A stretch of DNA of 64,000 nt from Neocallimastix lanati (nom. inval.) (lineage: Eukaryota > Neocallimastigomycota > Neocallimastigomycetes > Neocallimastigales > Neocallimastigaceae), in assembly GCA_016946835.1 (NCBI GenBank), contig JACVTC010000215.1:60001-124000 (forward strand), written 5' to 3'. Below the pieces are notes generated by a model. That model saw nothing but the letters and a program-made list of their open reading frames with translations, searched no databases and was not told the origin of the DNA. The translations under genes were made by a program, and so were the position numbers. This document shows positions 13,572 through 27,295 of this stretch, in pieces (within the stretch, counting starts at the first letter, position 1; each line of letters starts with the position of its first letter).

Positions 13572-15679
13572 ATTAAGATTAAGATTAATAAAAATAAAGA
13601 TAACCTAATAAAAATTTTAATAAATAAATAAATAAATAAGTAAATAAATAAATAAATAAATAAAAATTAAAATATGTAAAAAGAAAAAGAAAAAAGAAAA
13701 ATAAATCAATAATTAAAGGTAAACATTTAATTTATAAATAAATTATATATATTTAAACAAAACAAAACAAAACAAAAAAAATAAAGATAAAAATAAAAAT
13801 AAATAAACTCAAATAAATAAATAAATAAAAATAAAATAAATAAAAAATAAGTAAATAAAAAAATAATAAAAATAAATTAATAAAAAAAGTGTAATTATAA
13901 ATAAAGATATAAATGAAAATAAATAAATAAATTAAATAAATCAATAAATAAATAAGAAAAAATAAATGGAAATGAATTAATAATAATCATATTAATAATA
14001 ACAAAAATGACTATAACAATAATAATTGATATGAAAGAAATAAAAATAACAGTAATGAAAATCAGTGATGAAATTGAAAATAAAATTATAAATAATATTT
14101 TTAATAATAAATCATTGAATTCATATAAAAGTTTTATAAGCTTAATATGGAAAACATTGATCGTACAAATAATAAAAATAATAATAGACATTACAAAATA
14201 GCATATGATAATAATATTAACCAACAAATAACCAAAGAATAAAATATATATATATATATATATGAAGAAGAAAATTTAATGAAATAGATCTTTCAATAGG
14301 ATAGTTTAATCTCTAATATTATATTTCTATTTTAAATTAAGAAAAAAAAAGTATTAAAGAAAAAAAGAATCATTTTAGTGTTTTTTTTACATTTTTAAAT
14401 ATATATATATATATATTTAATAAAAAAATAATAATATTTAATTTAATAATTATGTATAGAATTTTTAATTAATATTAAGAATTTGTTAAATATAAATTTT
14501 ATAAAAAATAATTTTTAGAATATTAATGATTATATAATACTTTGGTATAAATATTATAAATATTCATTTATAATATTTATTATATCTTGTTTTATTATAC
14601 TTTTTTTAATTTCTTTTGAAGAAAAATTGATATAAATTCATTTAATTAGTACATATATATGTCAGATATGATTGAAATTTTATTACAGAAAAAAAAAATT
14701 AATCGTATTATTTGTTTATTAGTTATAATCTATTTTCTTTTTTTATGTTTTATACTTTTATCATTAATAATATTCATGCCATTCAATATTTCCATAAACT
14801 TTTTTCTTATACAAATAAATATTTATCCAATAAGAATATCTAATATCTATAATATATAAAATCTATAAATATAAATATAAATAAAAAAAAATAAAAATAA
14901 AGATAAAAATAAAAATAAAAATAACAAAAGCAAAATAGTGAAGTAATATTAAATATTACTATTCTTTATTAATAAATAATTAAATTTGAAAGTTTTATCT
15001 CTTAATCATTAATTATTCAAAGGATTAAAAATTTTTTAAATTTTTATTATTATAAAATTAAAATTTCAAAAATAAAATTAAAAAAATTTATTTAATTCAT
15101 TATACATTGTTTATTTAATTAAAAATATTGACTATAATTTATTAAATTTTTATTATCGTAATATTCATTTATTTTTATGTAAAGAAATAAAAATAAAAAT
15201 AAATAAATAAAAAATAAATAACTAAATAAATTAAATAATAGTAATATTAACTTTTAACAACATTGAAAATTTAATTTAAACAAATGTTTGATAAAATATT
15301 ATAATTTATAAATTCATCTCAATTTAATTTTAAATTTAATTTTATTATTTTTTTTAAAAGATTTAAAAATTAATAATTTTAACATTTGATTTAGTATAAT
15401 TTTGTAATTAATTTAGTTCATTTTAGAATTTAAAATATTTAATTAAAAAATGGATCTTTAAATAATTTCATAATTGATGTATAAATGTTTATATATTTGT
15501 TTTTTTATTTAATAAATAATTTATTGTATAAATAAAATATTTTAATTTATTTTAACATTATATATGATATAATACAAAGAAATATTTTTACAATTATTAT
15601 AATTTTTGACCATTAAAAAATCATTTGTAATATTTATATATAAATATTTTTTTTTTTTTTTTTTATAAAAAAAATTGTT
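13572..15679. other. About 2.1-kb AT-rich intergenic region
   Basis: This lies downstream of syntaxin-18 and upstream of SWC4. It holds (AAAT)n runs (13620-13665, 13800-13960), (TA)n runs near 14245-14263 and 14399-14416, and T/A homopolymers just before the SWC4 start. Two long frames on the minus strand (13753-14227) are hydrophobic products of AT repeats. A 66-codon frame at 14659-14859 reads as a single membrane segment but has no other support. Confidence 0.6.
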
Positions 15680-18600
15680 ATGGAGCAAGATAAGAAAATT
15701 ATTGAAGAATTATCAAATAAACCAACAGAATCTAAAGTTGAATCATCATTAACCTCTATAAATCCATTAAAATCAGATGTTAAAGGAACAGAAATAATTA
15801 ATAAGAATGAAGAAAAAAAAGATAATTCAGGAATTGATTCATCAATTTCAAAAACTGCTAATGTAAGTAATACAGAATTAAAAAGTATTTCATCAATAGT
15901 AAAAACTGCTTCAAATAATAGTATTCTATCAAATAATTTAACCACAAAAGTAGATCAATCAATTTATAAGAGTAATTCAATTCCAACGAATTTAGGAAAT
16001 AATTCAACAATAGTAAAAACTCCACCAACAATAACTCAAGTAGCAGATAAGAAACCTATTGCTAAAACACAAGTACAAATATTGACAGAGAATTTAATTT
16101 CTTCACTAGATATAGGTGTGACTTTACCAAATGCGGTTCCAATGGAAAAAAATGCTAATGCAGGTAGTAAATTAAATAATGCAAATGATACCAAATTGTT
16201 AACAACAAATTTGACACAATTAGAACAAAAGAAAAATCAAGGATATTCTTTGGATAAAAAGGAGATTCAAGCAAAAGCAGCTGCTGCTGTAAGTGCAGCA
16301 GCAGCATCACTTTCATTAACTTCAACAGCGACAAAGTCGAAATCCCAAGAAACTTCAGCTAACATAGCAGCAGTAGTAGCAGCCGCATTTAATCAAGCAG
16401 CTGCAGCAAAATCTGCTCAACAAAAAACACCTTCACAACAACCGATAAAACAAATCAACCAATCATTACAACAGCAACAGCAAAGAACAGCAATATCATC
16501 ATCGTCATCGTCATCGTCATCAAAAACTCAAGCCGCTGTTAAAGTATTACAACAAGCTCAAGCTCAAGCTCAAGCTCAATCACAAATTCAAATTCAAACT
16601 CAAACTCAGTCAGCAATAAATGCTACTTCGTCAACTAAAGTAACAACACCTGTTACACCAGTTTCTAGTTCTACAACAAAAACAGGAGCTCAACAAACTG
16701 CCTCAATGTCTACATCATCAAAAGTAGTTAATCCCATAACTAATCCAGCAATTGCGGCAGCTATAGCTAAATCAATGAATAATCCACTTTTTAATCAACA
16801 ATTAGTAGGAGTTAAGACCGAACCAAATTTATCGTTAAATACTAATAATTCAATGGCTTCTTCAACAGCTATGATGTCAAATTTACAAAATAAAAATTTA
16901 AACTTATCATTAAATCCTACTTTAGCAAATCTAAAGGCTAAACTTAATAATATTCCATTAAAAAATGAAATTCAAAAAAATATAAATGCCTCAGCAGCAA
17001 ATCCACAAGCATTACAAGCTGCTCTTGCTGCATCAGGTCAACTTCCTCAAAATATTTATATGGCACAAATTAATGCATTACAAAAGCAAAAGCTTCAGCA
17101 GCACAATTTTTTTTTAACTCAACGTCAGCAAATACAACAAATACAACAACAACAACAGCAACGTGCAGCGGTTCTATCTAATGCTATGTTAAATAATACT
17201 TCTTTAACTGGTGCTTCTCAAGCAGCTATGTTAAATCCAAATTTAATGGCATTAAGCACAAATAATGCAGCAGCTGTAGCGGCTGCAAAGTTGAATGCAT
17301 CTAAAATAAATCCAGCAGCATTAAATAATGTAATGATGAAAAAAGAAATAAATATGAATTTTTTAATTCAGCAACAACAGTTGAAACAACAACAAATGAA
17401 GCAACAACAATTTCAAAAATTACAAGCTCAACAAGTTCAACAACAAGTTCAACAACAAGTTCAACAAGTTCAACAGCAAGTTCAACAGCAAGTCCAACAG
17501 CAAGTTCAACAACAAGTTCAACAAGCTCAACAACAAGCTCAACAAGCTCAACAACAAGCAACAGTAGCAACTCAAGCTACTAAATTAACACAAGGGCAAA
17601 CATTACTAATTCAAAACCAACAGCAAATTATTAATTCTTTGACGTCTACAACTTCAGTTTTTCCAACATCCAAAGTATCTCAACCAATATCTGGTTCTCT
17701 TACTGTATCGGCTGCTCCACAAAGTTTGAATAAAGTACCTGTTGTCACTACAGCAGCAACAGTTATACCAGGATCTACAACTGCCCCCGTTACTATCCCC
17801 AATACAGCTACAACAGGTGTAAATAATAATAATAATAATGTTGCTGGTTCATCTAATACATCAGGTAATAATCCAATTACGCAAGCATCAGTGAATACTC
17901 ATACTCCAATTCCAAATAACCCAACAATTAATTCTTCATCTACTAAAATATCAGTTAATACTACCAATAATGGTATCCCAATCATTAAAATAGAAAATGC
18001 TAAGAACAATGGAAATATAATGAAGAATGGTCAGCCTCAACAACGAATTGAAAATAATTTATCACCTATGTCTGCAGCATATGATTCCCAAAAATTAAGA
18101 AAAGAAATGGAAGAAAAAATGATGGGTAATTATTCTGACGGAATTCCAAAAGAAAAAAGAAAAGTAGTAAAATTAAAAGTTAATAAAAAACCAAAATTAT
18201 TTGTCAATGAAGAAGATGGTTAGTATTTATGTATTTATTATAATTTTAGTGAATTTTTATTAGTATTATATTTATTATTATTATATATATATATTTTCTA
18301 TTATTTTTATATAAATGAAACACTAATAATAAAATATTACTGAATTAATGATAGAAATGGATCCAGAAAGTGATATTTTCCATGTTGTTCATGGTGTAGC
18401 ATCTATTATGCCAACTTATGATTATAAGGAATCAAAAAAAATGGGAAAAGTTTCTAAATGGTAAGATAAATATTTTATTGTATTGATTTTAATTTTTATA
18501 ATTAATTATTAGTATATTAATTTGTGAAAATATACATATATTTGATATTAGGATATGGACACCATTTGGAAGCTCAGCAAGAGATGATAATTTACAATTA

Positions 18601-19950
18601 TTTCATTGGAGAAAAGCTTCTGAAGATTCGGATGGTATGTATTATATATTTTTGATATAATATTATATAAAAAAAATAATATATAGAGATAGGAAATGTT
18701 AAATATATTAATAATAAATTTATAAAATTGATACAATAGATTATGAATTTGCAAAGTTTAATAAATGTATTGATATTCAAGAATATACTGACGAAGAATA
18801 TAATACATATTTATCAGGTAAATATACATATATATTTATTTTTTAAAATTTATTCTATATCAATTTATGCTTAAATGATTTATTTTTATTTATTTCTTTT
18901 TCTTTAATTATTATTATTATTATTATTATTATTATTTTCATTAAATTAATATGAATAAAAAAATTTAATCTATTTTTGAAAAATATAAATCAATAAACAA
19001 ATATAAATTAATTTATTAATAATAATTAAAAAAAAAAAAAAAATAAAAAAATAAAGATCCATCATGGACTAAAGAGGAAACGGCATATTTAATGGATCTT
19101 TGTAAAAGATTTGATTTACGCTTTTATGTTATTTTTGATAGATATGAATATCCTAATCATAAAAGAACTATGGAAGATTTAAAAGATCGTTATTATCAAT
19201 TAACAAAAAAATTATTAAATTTACGTTCTCAAAAAGATTCAACATTAAAACAACAATTAGAATTTTATAATTACGATAAAAGTAATATATATATATATAT
19301 ATATTATTTAATTTGAGATAATGAATAATAATATAAATATAAATAAATATTAACAATTATAATTATTAAATTAATTACTAGATAAAGAAATTGAACGTAA
19401 AAAACATTTGCAATCGTTATATAATAGAACTAAAGAACAAATAGAGGTAATTATATAAACGTTTATGATTTATATTTATTTATTTATTTATATATATATT
19501 TATTATTATTATTATTATTATTTTAATATTAGTTTATTATATTTTTTTTTTATTTGTTAAAATGGATTTATGTATCACATTTAATAATTTTATATTTATA
19601 TAAAGGAGGAAAATGTTTTATTTTTAGAATTAAGAAGAAGAAGACTTAAAGAATCAGAATGGCTTAAAGAAAGAGATAGTTTATTGCAATTATTGAATAT
19701 TAACAATATATCTAGCTCAACTACTGTAACGGTATGAAATTTTTATAAAATTTAAATATATATTAAATATATATATGATTATCAAACTAATAATATCATT
19801 TTAATTATATTAATAAATCAATTTTACGAAATATTTTATTAATTAAAAAAATAACAATAAATAAAACCAAAAATCAAAAACCAAAAATAAAAATAAAAAT
19901 AAAAATAAAATAATAATAAAAATAATAAAAATAAAAATAAAAATAAAAAT

Positions 19951-19981
<31 letters not shown>

Positions 19982-20227
19982 TAAAAATAAAAATAAAAAT
20001 AAAAATAAAAATAAAAATAAAAATAAAAATAAAAATAAAAATAAAAATAAAAATAAAAATAAAAATAAAAATAAAAATAAAAATAAAAATACAATAATAA
20101 TAAAAATAAAAATAAAAATAAAAATAAAAATAAAAATAAAAATAAAAATAAAAATAAAAATAAAAATAAAAATAAAAATAATAATAATAATAATAATAAT
20201 AAAAATGATAATAAAAATAAAAATAAA

Positions 20228-20274
<47 letters not shown>

Positions 20275-20283
20275 TGATAATAA

Positions 20284-20322
<39 letters not shown>

Positions 20323-20326
20323 AATG

Positions 20327-20371
<45 letters not shown>

Positions 20372-21536
20372 AAATATAGAAAAAGAAACGTAATATACAT
20401 CAAGTAGAACAACATGAAAATATAATATCTTCTAATGCAAATTCCTCACCGAAACAAATATCATCATCCAATCAAAATATTACCAACGATACGTTAGTTT
20501 CATCTCCAAAATCTGTAACTACTAGTACTATCAATAAAACATCTAATTCTGCATCTAATATAAATACTACAAATCATCGTAGTAGTAATAGTGTTAGTAA
20601 TTCACCTGCATCATCTCATTCTACTTCTGTTCATAAAGTAAATAATCATGGATCAGTAACAGCAAATGGTTCTACAGGATCAATATCGTCAACACATGAA
20701 AGGGGTATAATAAAACATAAATATACAATAAATTTTTTTTTTTTTTTTTTTTTTTTTATAAGGATTATTATTATGACTTATTTTATTGTTATTAATTTAT
20801 ATAATATATTATAATATATATATAAACAGAAATGTCTAATAAGAAAGAAAAAATGCCAACTGGTGTTTATTTAAGAAGCACCAGAGTGTTGAATATGAAA
20901 AATTCCATTATACCAAGAGTAAATCATTACTTTGAAGAAAATAATATTCGTAAGTGTATTCTTTATTTTTTACTTTTATTTTATTTAAAATATTTTTTTT
21001 TTTTTTTATATATTTTAATAAATTATGATAATAATTTATAAAAGTTGATACTAATATATATATATTAATATTTCTTTTTTATTAATTAATTGTTTATTTA
21101 ATTATTTATTTAATATATTTTAGCTTATTATCCATCCATGCCTACTCAAGCTACATGTGCAGCTTATAATGAATTACGTAGTAATATTGTTACTTTAATG
21201 GAACTTAAACGTAAAAATGAACATTTAGAAAAAGAATTAAAGAATCCAAATTATAGAAAAATGAGTAATTCTGAAATTTCAAGTACAGCAGTTTCATCAT
21301 CATCAACTAAAACAACAAAGGTATATTCTTCATTATTATAATAATAACTATTATTATTATTATTATTAAGTTAAATATTTATTAGCATTTTTTTTTTGTA
21401 TTTTCTTTATTTATTGATTATTTTTTTTAATATAATATAATATAATATAATATATTTGAAGGTCAAAAAGAGATCAATTTCACCAAGTAATGTAAAAGAA
21501 CCAAAAAAAGGCCGTTTTATAAAAACGTATCAGTAA
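15680..21536 (+). CDS. SWC4: SWC4/DMAP1-type chromatin protein with long low-complexity N-terminus
   Basis: Eleven exons keep the frame: 15680-18218, 18355-18460, 18552-18634, 18740-18817, 19057-19281, 19382-19446, 19606-19731, 20380-20704, 20830-20949, 21124-21320 and 21462-21536, about 1312 residues. The core starts near residue 880 with KWIWTPFGSSARDDNLQLFHWRK. The DMAP1-type SANT/Myb region at about 935-1010 has DPSWTKEETAYLMDLCKRFDLRFYVIFDRYEY and TMEDLKDRYYQL. A helix with LYNRTKEQIEEENVLFLELRRRR follows. The C-terminal DMAP1 domain has GVYLRSTRVL and PTQATCAAYNELRSNIVTLMELK. The family is a subunit of the NuA4 acetyltransferase and SWR1 remodeller. Exon 1 encodes 846 residues rich in Q, A, N, S and T, with VQQQVQQQ repeats and a VKTEP motif resembling a sumoylation site; usual family members are about 450-500 residues. 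The exon 1-exon 2 join keeps phase, so I take the extension as real. Confidence 0.9.
17380..17570 (+). repeat. Imperfect (CAA/CAAGTT) coding repeat, Q/V/A tract in SWC4
   Basis: Tandem CAACAAGTT-type units encode (QQV)n and then (QQA)n. It is part of exon 1 of the SWC4-like gene and stays in frame. The mixed CAA/CAG use shows it is not a pure DNA microsatellite. Confidence 0.85.
19880..20365. repeat. (AAAAAT)n / (AAT)n array in SWC4 intron 7
   Basis: An almost continuous hexanucleotide array is followed by AAT units, AAAT units and a poly(A) stretch of about 40 bp, ending immediately before the exon at 20380. It explains the 648-bp length of this intron; the other introns of the gene are mostly 90-240 bp. 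Confidence 0.93.
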
Positions 21537-22843
21537 TAAATTATTAAGTAGCTTTAATTCATCATTATATATATACATATACACTATACATTTATTTTAA
21601 TTAAAATTATATCATTTCATTTTGCTTTATAAATATTTACAATAATATTTCGAATATTATTAAAACTTTTATTTATTTATTTATTAAGTGGAATAAGTAA
21701 ATTAAATATATTAAATTTTTAGTTTTTTGAATTTTTATATATAACATCTTTTAAACTTCTCTTTATTTTTAATAAATGAATAATATTTAATTATTTAATT
21801 ATCTATTTAATTTTATTTCATTTATACTTTAGAATAATAACAATAACAATAACAATAACAATAACAATATCAATAATAATTATAATAATAATAATGATAA
21901 TTATTATTATTATTATCTATTATTTTATTTTAAATTTTTTTTTATAAAAGTAATAGATACTATGTATTAGTAATTATAATATTTAAGAAAAAAAAAAAAA
22001 TTAATGAACTCCATATTAGTAGTAATAAAATTTTAAGAAAATAAAAAATAATAAAAATAGATTTTTCCTTTTTTTTTTTTTTTTTTTTTTTTCTTTTTTT
22101 ATATTTGATTTTATTAAATAATAGTAATCAATTAATATTATATATATAATAAAAAATAATCTCTAAATACATATTTATAATATAATTCTTTATAACATAA
22201 TATAAAATAAATAAATAAATATATATATATATATATAGATAATCTATATAGAGAACAAATGTTGATTATTCATAAATATTTTATAAATATTTTTACTTTT
22301 ATTAATTTATTGATTATTATTATTTTTTTTTAAAGATATTTTAATGTAATTTTTATATGATTTAATTTATTGATTTTATACTGATAAATAGTATAGACCT
22401 ATATATTATATATATATATATATAAATTAGTATTTTAAAATTAATTATTTTTAAAAAAAATATATATATATTTAATAACATATTAAAGATCAGAAATAAC
22501 CTAGATTTCTTCAACGTTATAGTCCTCCCCATAATTTTATAAATATAAAAAAACAGTTAAGAATATTAATAAAGTTAATATTCATAGATTTCTAAAACTC
22601 GAAGTGCAAGGATGATATTTTCATCATATCAAATATGTTTTTATTAATTTATTTAGTTTACTTTTTTTTTTTACCTTACCTATAATATGTTAATTAATAC
22701 ATAAATTTTTTTATTTAATTTTATTTTATTTTATTTTATTTTATTTTATTTTATTTTTTTTTATTTTTTTTTTTTTTTTTTTTTTTTTCTCGATAATAAT
22801 AAAATAAAATAATATAAGATATACTTTTAATATTTTACATATT
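21537..22843. other. Convergent 3' intergenic region
   Basis: It lies between the ends of the SWC4-like gene and the F-box/WD gene. It is AT-rich with (ACAATA)n near 21836-21866, (TTTTA)n near 22721-22755 and T runs at 22071-22092 and 22766-22788. A slightly more complex patch lies at about 22490-22640. No coding signal was found. Confidence 0.6.
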
Positions 22844-24772
22844 TTATTTGTCATGTAAACTAAGCTGCAAAACATAATTTAGATATTCTTCTTCATTCAT
22901 ATCAGCTGGATCTTTATTACTGTCAAAATTATTACTGTAAGATGTATTTAATTCCGATATATTAACATTCTGAAAATCGTTGTTATCTTCCCATTCATTT
23001 AATGGAATAAAATTAGTCTTTTTCTTTCCTTTATTCTTTTTATTTTTACCTTTTTTACTACTTTTTGATTTCGATGGCTCACCTTCTTCCATGTATTTAT
23101 CTTTTAAAGTTTTATTTAATGAAGTAGTTGGGGTATTATTTGAATTATTTAAAAATTCATTAATTGCATCATCAATAAATTCGTCATCTGGTTTATTACT
23201 TGTATTGAATGAATTTATTGATTTTTTTTTTCTTTGTTCCTGCTTTTTTTTTTCTTCTTTAAAGTATTGCTCTGCACTGATACCATTATTTTCTTCATCA
23301 TCTTCATAATAATCATCACCGAAATTATCATTTACTTTATTGTTATTATTTTCATTATTAATTTTTTCCATATACATATCTTGCTTAGCTAATTCTGAAG
23401 CAAATAAGAAATCTTTTTTTTCTTGTTCATTAATATAATCCTCAGGAATTTCTTCTTGATCTGATTCAAATTGAGAGGGATCATATTCGAAATCATCATC
23501 AACTTCATTATCATTAACATTAGAAGTAGAAGATACAATCTGTTCTTTTTGATCCATACTTAACATCATAGCATAAGCCATTAATTCTTCTTCAGTTAAA
23601 ACTTCGTTAATTGAACCATTAAAACGTTTAGAATTTTTAGAATTTACCTTTTCTTGTTTTTTCTCTTTTTCTAATAACTCACAAGATGTTTTATAATCTT
23701 CCATTATATTTTGATTTCTTGCTAATTTTAAAGATAAATTTTCTCTACTAGCTTTTTGCTTCTTCTTAGATCCTTTAGCACGTTCTGTATCAAAGTCCCA
23801 AACTTTAATACTATTTCCAAAACTAATACATACTTGATATTTATCCATTTCCATACCATTAATAATATTATATCTACGCATAACATTTGCATTTTTTGGA
23901 TTATTTTTCGATTTTCTACAGTAAAAAGTTCTAATTAAAGTATTGTTAAGACTATCAATAACATTAACTTTTCCATCTGATCCTGATGTAACAATTTTAA
24001 ATGCATCAATTAAAATTGAGGTTGGTGGTCCTTCATGAAGATTATACATACGAATTGGTGTTAAAATATTAACACCATTTTCGTCTTTTTTTATAAGCTT
24101 TTGTGAAGAACAATCTTCATCTTCATTTTGTGTTTGTTTTCTATTACCAAAATTCCAAATATAAATCATCCCATTATTATCAGAACTAACAACAATACTA
24201 TCTTCTATTCCATGAAGTTCATTATTATTATATTTTGTAGTATCAATATTTATTCCAGAAAGTTTTGGTCTTTCTATATTTGATGTATTACCTTGTTGTT
24301 CTTTACTCCAAGAAATTACTGCTAATTCATTAGAATAATCACCATCATCTAAAATATTCATTTTTTTTAATTGTGGAATACTCCAATGTGTTAATTTTTT
24401 GTCCCTTGAACCTTGTTGACAAGCAATAATTATTGTTTCTAAAATTGAATCATAATGAAGTGAAATAATTGGTATTCCCATATCAATAACATAATCCATT
24501 GTTAAAAAGAGTTCTTGGCCATCTTCTGGTGGTTTTTTAGCTGACATTAAATCAAATACATTAACATTCCATATTTGAATTTGACCAGCTAAATTACCAA
24601 CAATGATATACTTTTTAGGATTGATAATTATTGAAGTAATAGCTGTATCATAATAGGCTTAATTTTATAATAAAAAAAGAATAAAAAAAAAAAAAAAAAA
24701 AAATAAAAGTAACAATAGAAGAATTAATATATAAATTAATTTTATTCTATTTTCTTTTATTTTGTTTCATTC

Positions 24773-24822
<50 letters not shown>

Positions 24823-26416
24823 GTTTGATATATATATATATGTAATTATATAAGGATATTTTATTCATATCAATTTTTTATATATTACATTGTAGAACTG
24901 CAATTCGGGCATCATGCTTTGTATCCCAAAGCATAACACGACCATCCGCAGACCCAGTAACTACTAATCTAGTAAATGTAGGAAGCCATTCAATACATGT
25001 AATAGCGGCTTCATGTCTTTGGGTATATTTTTTATGTTTAAGATTTTTTAATTTATCTTTGAAATTTGAGATTTTGGTTATACGTCCTCCAAATTCACCT
25101 ACAAATATATGATCTCTATTGTGTTATTATTATTATTATTATCATTTTAAATATTTTAAATGTTAATGTTCCTATTATTATTATTTTATCTTTATTTAGT
25201 ATTTTTATTTTCTTTTAATTTTAAATATATTATTGTTATATCAAAACAAAATGCAAATATATTACTTATCAATTTTAACACATGAAACAGATTGTGGTAA
25301 AAAATCACCAAATAAATTGATATGACGACGTTCTGTTCTTCCTGTACTTGGATCTGAAATTGCAATAATACCTGATACCATATATTAATATGAAGAAAAT
25401 TTTTAATTATCATTTATTGTAATTTTTTAATTAAGAAATATAAAATATTTATAAGTATTGTTACCTTGGTCTAACCATCCAGTATATAATCGTCTTCTAT
25501 TAAAATCTGCATAAAAAATATCAGCCATTGGATACATACATCTATATTCTAAAACATTGGGCTTTCCTCTTTTCCATAAACTGTTAGAATTACATTGTTA
25601 TATTTATTATATTAGAATTACATTGTTATATTTATTATATAATATACAGTATTAATTTTATTTGAATTATTTAAATAGGATTTTACTAAAAACTAAACAT
25701 ATTATTATATTACTCTATTAGATTCATTCTTGTAGTGAATTCTTCTCGCCATCTTCCTTCAGAAACTTTTCTAATAATGAAAATTTTAAAATTGTTATAT
25801 TATAAATTTTAATACTTCTTGCTTTTTTTTTTGATGTTTGTTAATTTATTTAATATTTGATATTATAATTAATTACATATTTAAATTTCAATGTTAATAA
25901 TAAAACAATTAAATGGTATAATTACTCATATGGCATATATTCAAATCTATCCAAAAAGGCTTCTTTCCATATGATTTCATTACGAATAATTCTATTCCAT
26001 GAAGTGCATACCCATGATACTATATTCTTTTTTATTATTTTATTAATAATATAATATCATTGACAAATGAATAAATAAATATAACATAAAAAAAAAATAC
26101 TTAAATAAAATAAAATAAAATAAAACAAAATTCTTACTAAAGTATCTGGATCTAAGTATGAAAAAATTTTTATAATTAATTCTTCTGGAAGATTTAATAT
26201 ATAACATTGTTCAGGATCAATTTTTGATGATTTTTTCCAAGCTCCCTTTACTTAAAATGATTGAAATGAAGTATATATATATATATACAAATATTTTTAT
26301 TTTCATAATATTATTAATTTATTTATAATACAGTTGTAATATGACTTTTATATAATATATTATTAATATTTACAAGCTGAAACATAATTGTTTATTAAGG
26401 CTGAGTCCATACTCAT
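22844..26416 (-). CDS. F-box / WD40 / UIM protein (Pof10-like)
   Basis: Eight exons on the minus strand keep the frame: 26416-26374, 26250-26138, 26026-25926, 25770-25714, 25580-25465, 25371-25266, 25115-24889 and 24657-22844, about 858 residues. Residues 20-62 form an F-box (YILNLPEELIIKIFSYLDPDTL, then VCTSWNRIIRNEIIWKEAF). WD-type repeats follow at about 95-540, for example HEAAITCIEWLPTFTRLVVTGSADGRVMLWDT and DNNGMIYIWNF. The C-terminal third is acidic and Lys-rich and holds two ubiquitin-interacting-motif-like helices: TEEELMAYAMMLSMDQKEQ near residue 610 and NEEEYLNYVLQLSLHDK at the very end. This suggests a substrate receptor of an SCF ubiquitin ligase. It resembles the fission yeast F-box/WD protein Pof10 in layout, but I do not claim orthology. 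The start is the first in-frame ATG of exon 1. Confidence 0.85.
24791..24820. repeat. Poly(T) tract in last intron of F-box/WD gene
   Basis: A T run lies inside the intron between 24657 and 24889. On the coding strand it reads as poly(A), so it is not a polypyrimidine tract for that intron. Confidence 0.8.
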
Positions 26417-26786
26417 TTTACTTTATTAATACAATTATTAAAATATTTTATTATTTTCTTATTTTTTTATAAATCCATAAGATATAATTATTTAATATTA
26501 TTTCAAAATATAAAAGAATTTTCAAATCAATATTTAATATATAATATATAGTAATTAAAAACTTTTATTATTGGTTAATTTTTTTTTATTTAGTAATATA
26601 TACTTTAATATTAAAAATAATAATAATAATAATAATTGTAATATAATTATTTATAATGAAAAGTTGTTAATTGTAAGTAATAATATATTTAATATATATA
26701 TAGTATTTAATATAAACTAATTTTTTTAATTCTTTATTACATAACATAAATTATTATTATATATACAAAATCACATGATTTAACAT

Positions 26787-27295
26787 ACCTAAATAGAGGG
26801 TGGTGCGTTTCGGAATGTGGCTTTAAATTTTTTACATAAATTTTCATTTCGGAATGTGGCTTATATTATTTTTATAAATTTTTATTTATGAATATAATAT
26901 TTTATAAAATATTTTATTTTATTTCAAGAAAATTACTAATAAAATATTTTATTTTATTTCAAGAAAATTACTAATAAAATATTTTATTTTATTTCAAGAA
27001 AATTACTAATAAAATATTTTATTTTATTTCAAGAAAATTACTAATAAAATATTTTATTTTATTTCAAGAAAATTACTAATAAAATATTTTATTTTATTTT
27101 AAGAAAATCACTAAAAAAATATTTATCTTTTCTTTTTTGTATTTTATTTTTTTATTATAAAATAAAATATTTATTAAATTATTATTTAATTATTTATTTA
27201 TATAAAAAAATTTATATATAATACGCCATCTCAAAAAGCATGTGGCTTATATCTATTCACGTGCGGTTCCGAAACGCGCTATCCCCACCTAAATA
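26787..27295. mobile_element. MITE-like element B with perfect 9-bp target duplication
   Basis: The body 26796-27286 (491 bp) is flanked by identical 9-mers ACCTAAATA at 26787-26795 and 27287-27295. The termini are imperfect inverted repeats: GAGGGTGGTGCGTTTCGG on the left and, read on the minus strand, GGGGATAGCGCGTTTCGG on the right, with the last nine bases identical. Subterminal GTGGC motifs follow (AATGTGGC at about 26813, repeated at about 26856, and CATGTGGC at about 27239). There is no coding capacity. The interior is a 35-bp minisatellite. A 9-bp duplication is compatible with Mutator-like or related DNA transposons, but the superfamily is an inference. Confidence 0.8.
26900..27115. 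repeat. 35-bp minisatellite inside element B
   Basis: About six tandem copies of a unit containing TTTATTTCAAGAAAATTACT. The last copy is diverged (TTTAAGAAAATCACT). Its unit is unrelated in sequence to the 72-bp unit inside element A, although both contain TTTCAARARAA. Confidence 0.88.

Noticed and set aside
13753-14227. Hydrophobic frames on the minus strand downstream of syntaxin-18
   Set aside because: They are Phe/Ile/Leu/Tyr-only translations of AAAT and AAT repeats.
14659-14859. 66-codon frame with one hydrophobic segment
   Set aside because: It lies in a long AT-rich intergenic region, has no recognisable motif and no splice partners, and such hydrophobic frames arise by chance in T-rich DNA.
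19843-20415. 190-codon F/L/Y frame on the minus strand
   Set aside because: It is the antisense of the (AAAAAT)n array in the SWC4 intron.
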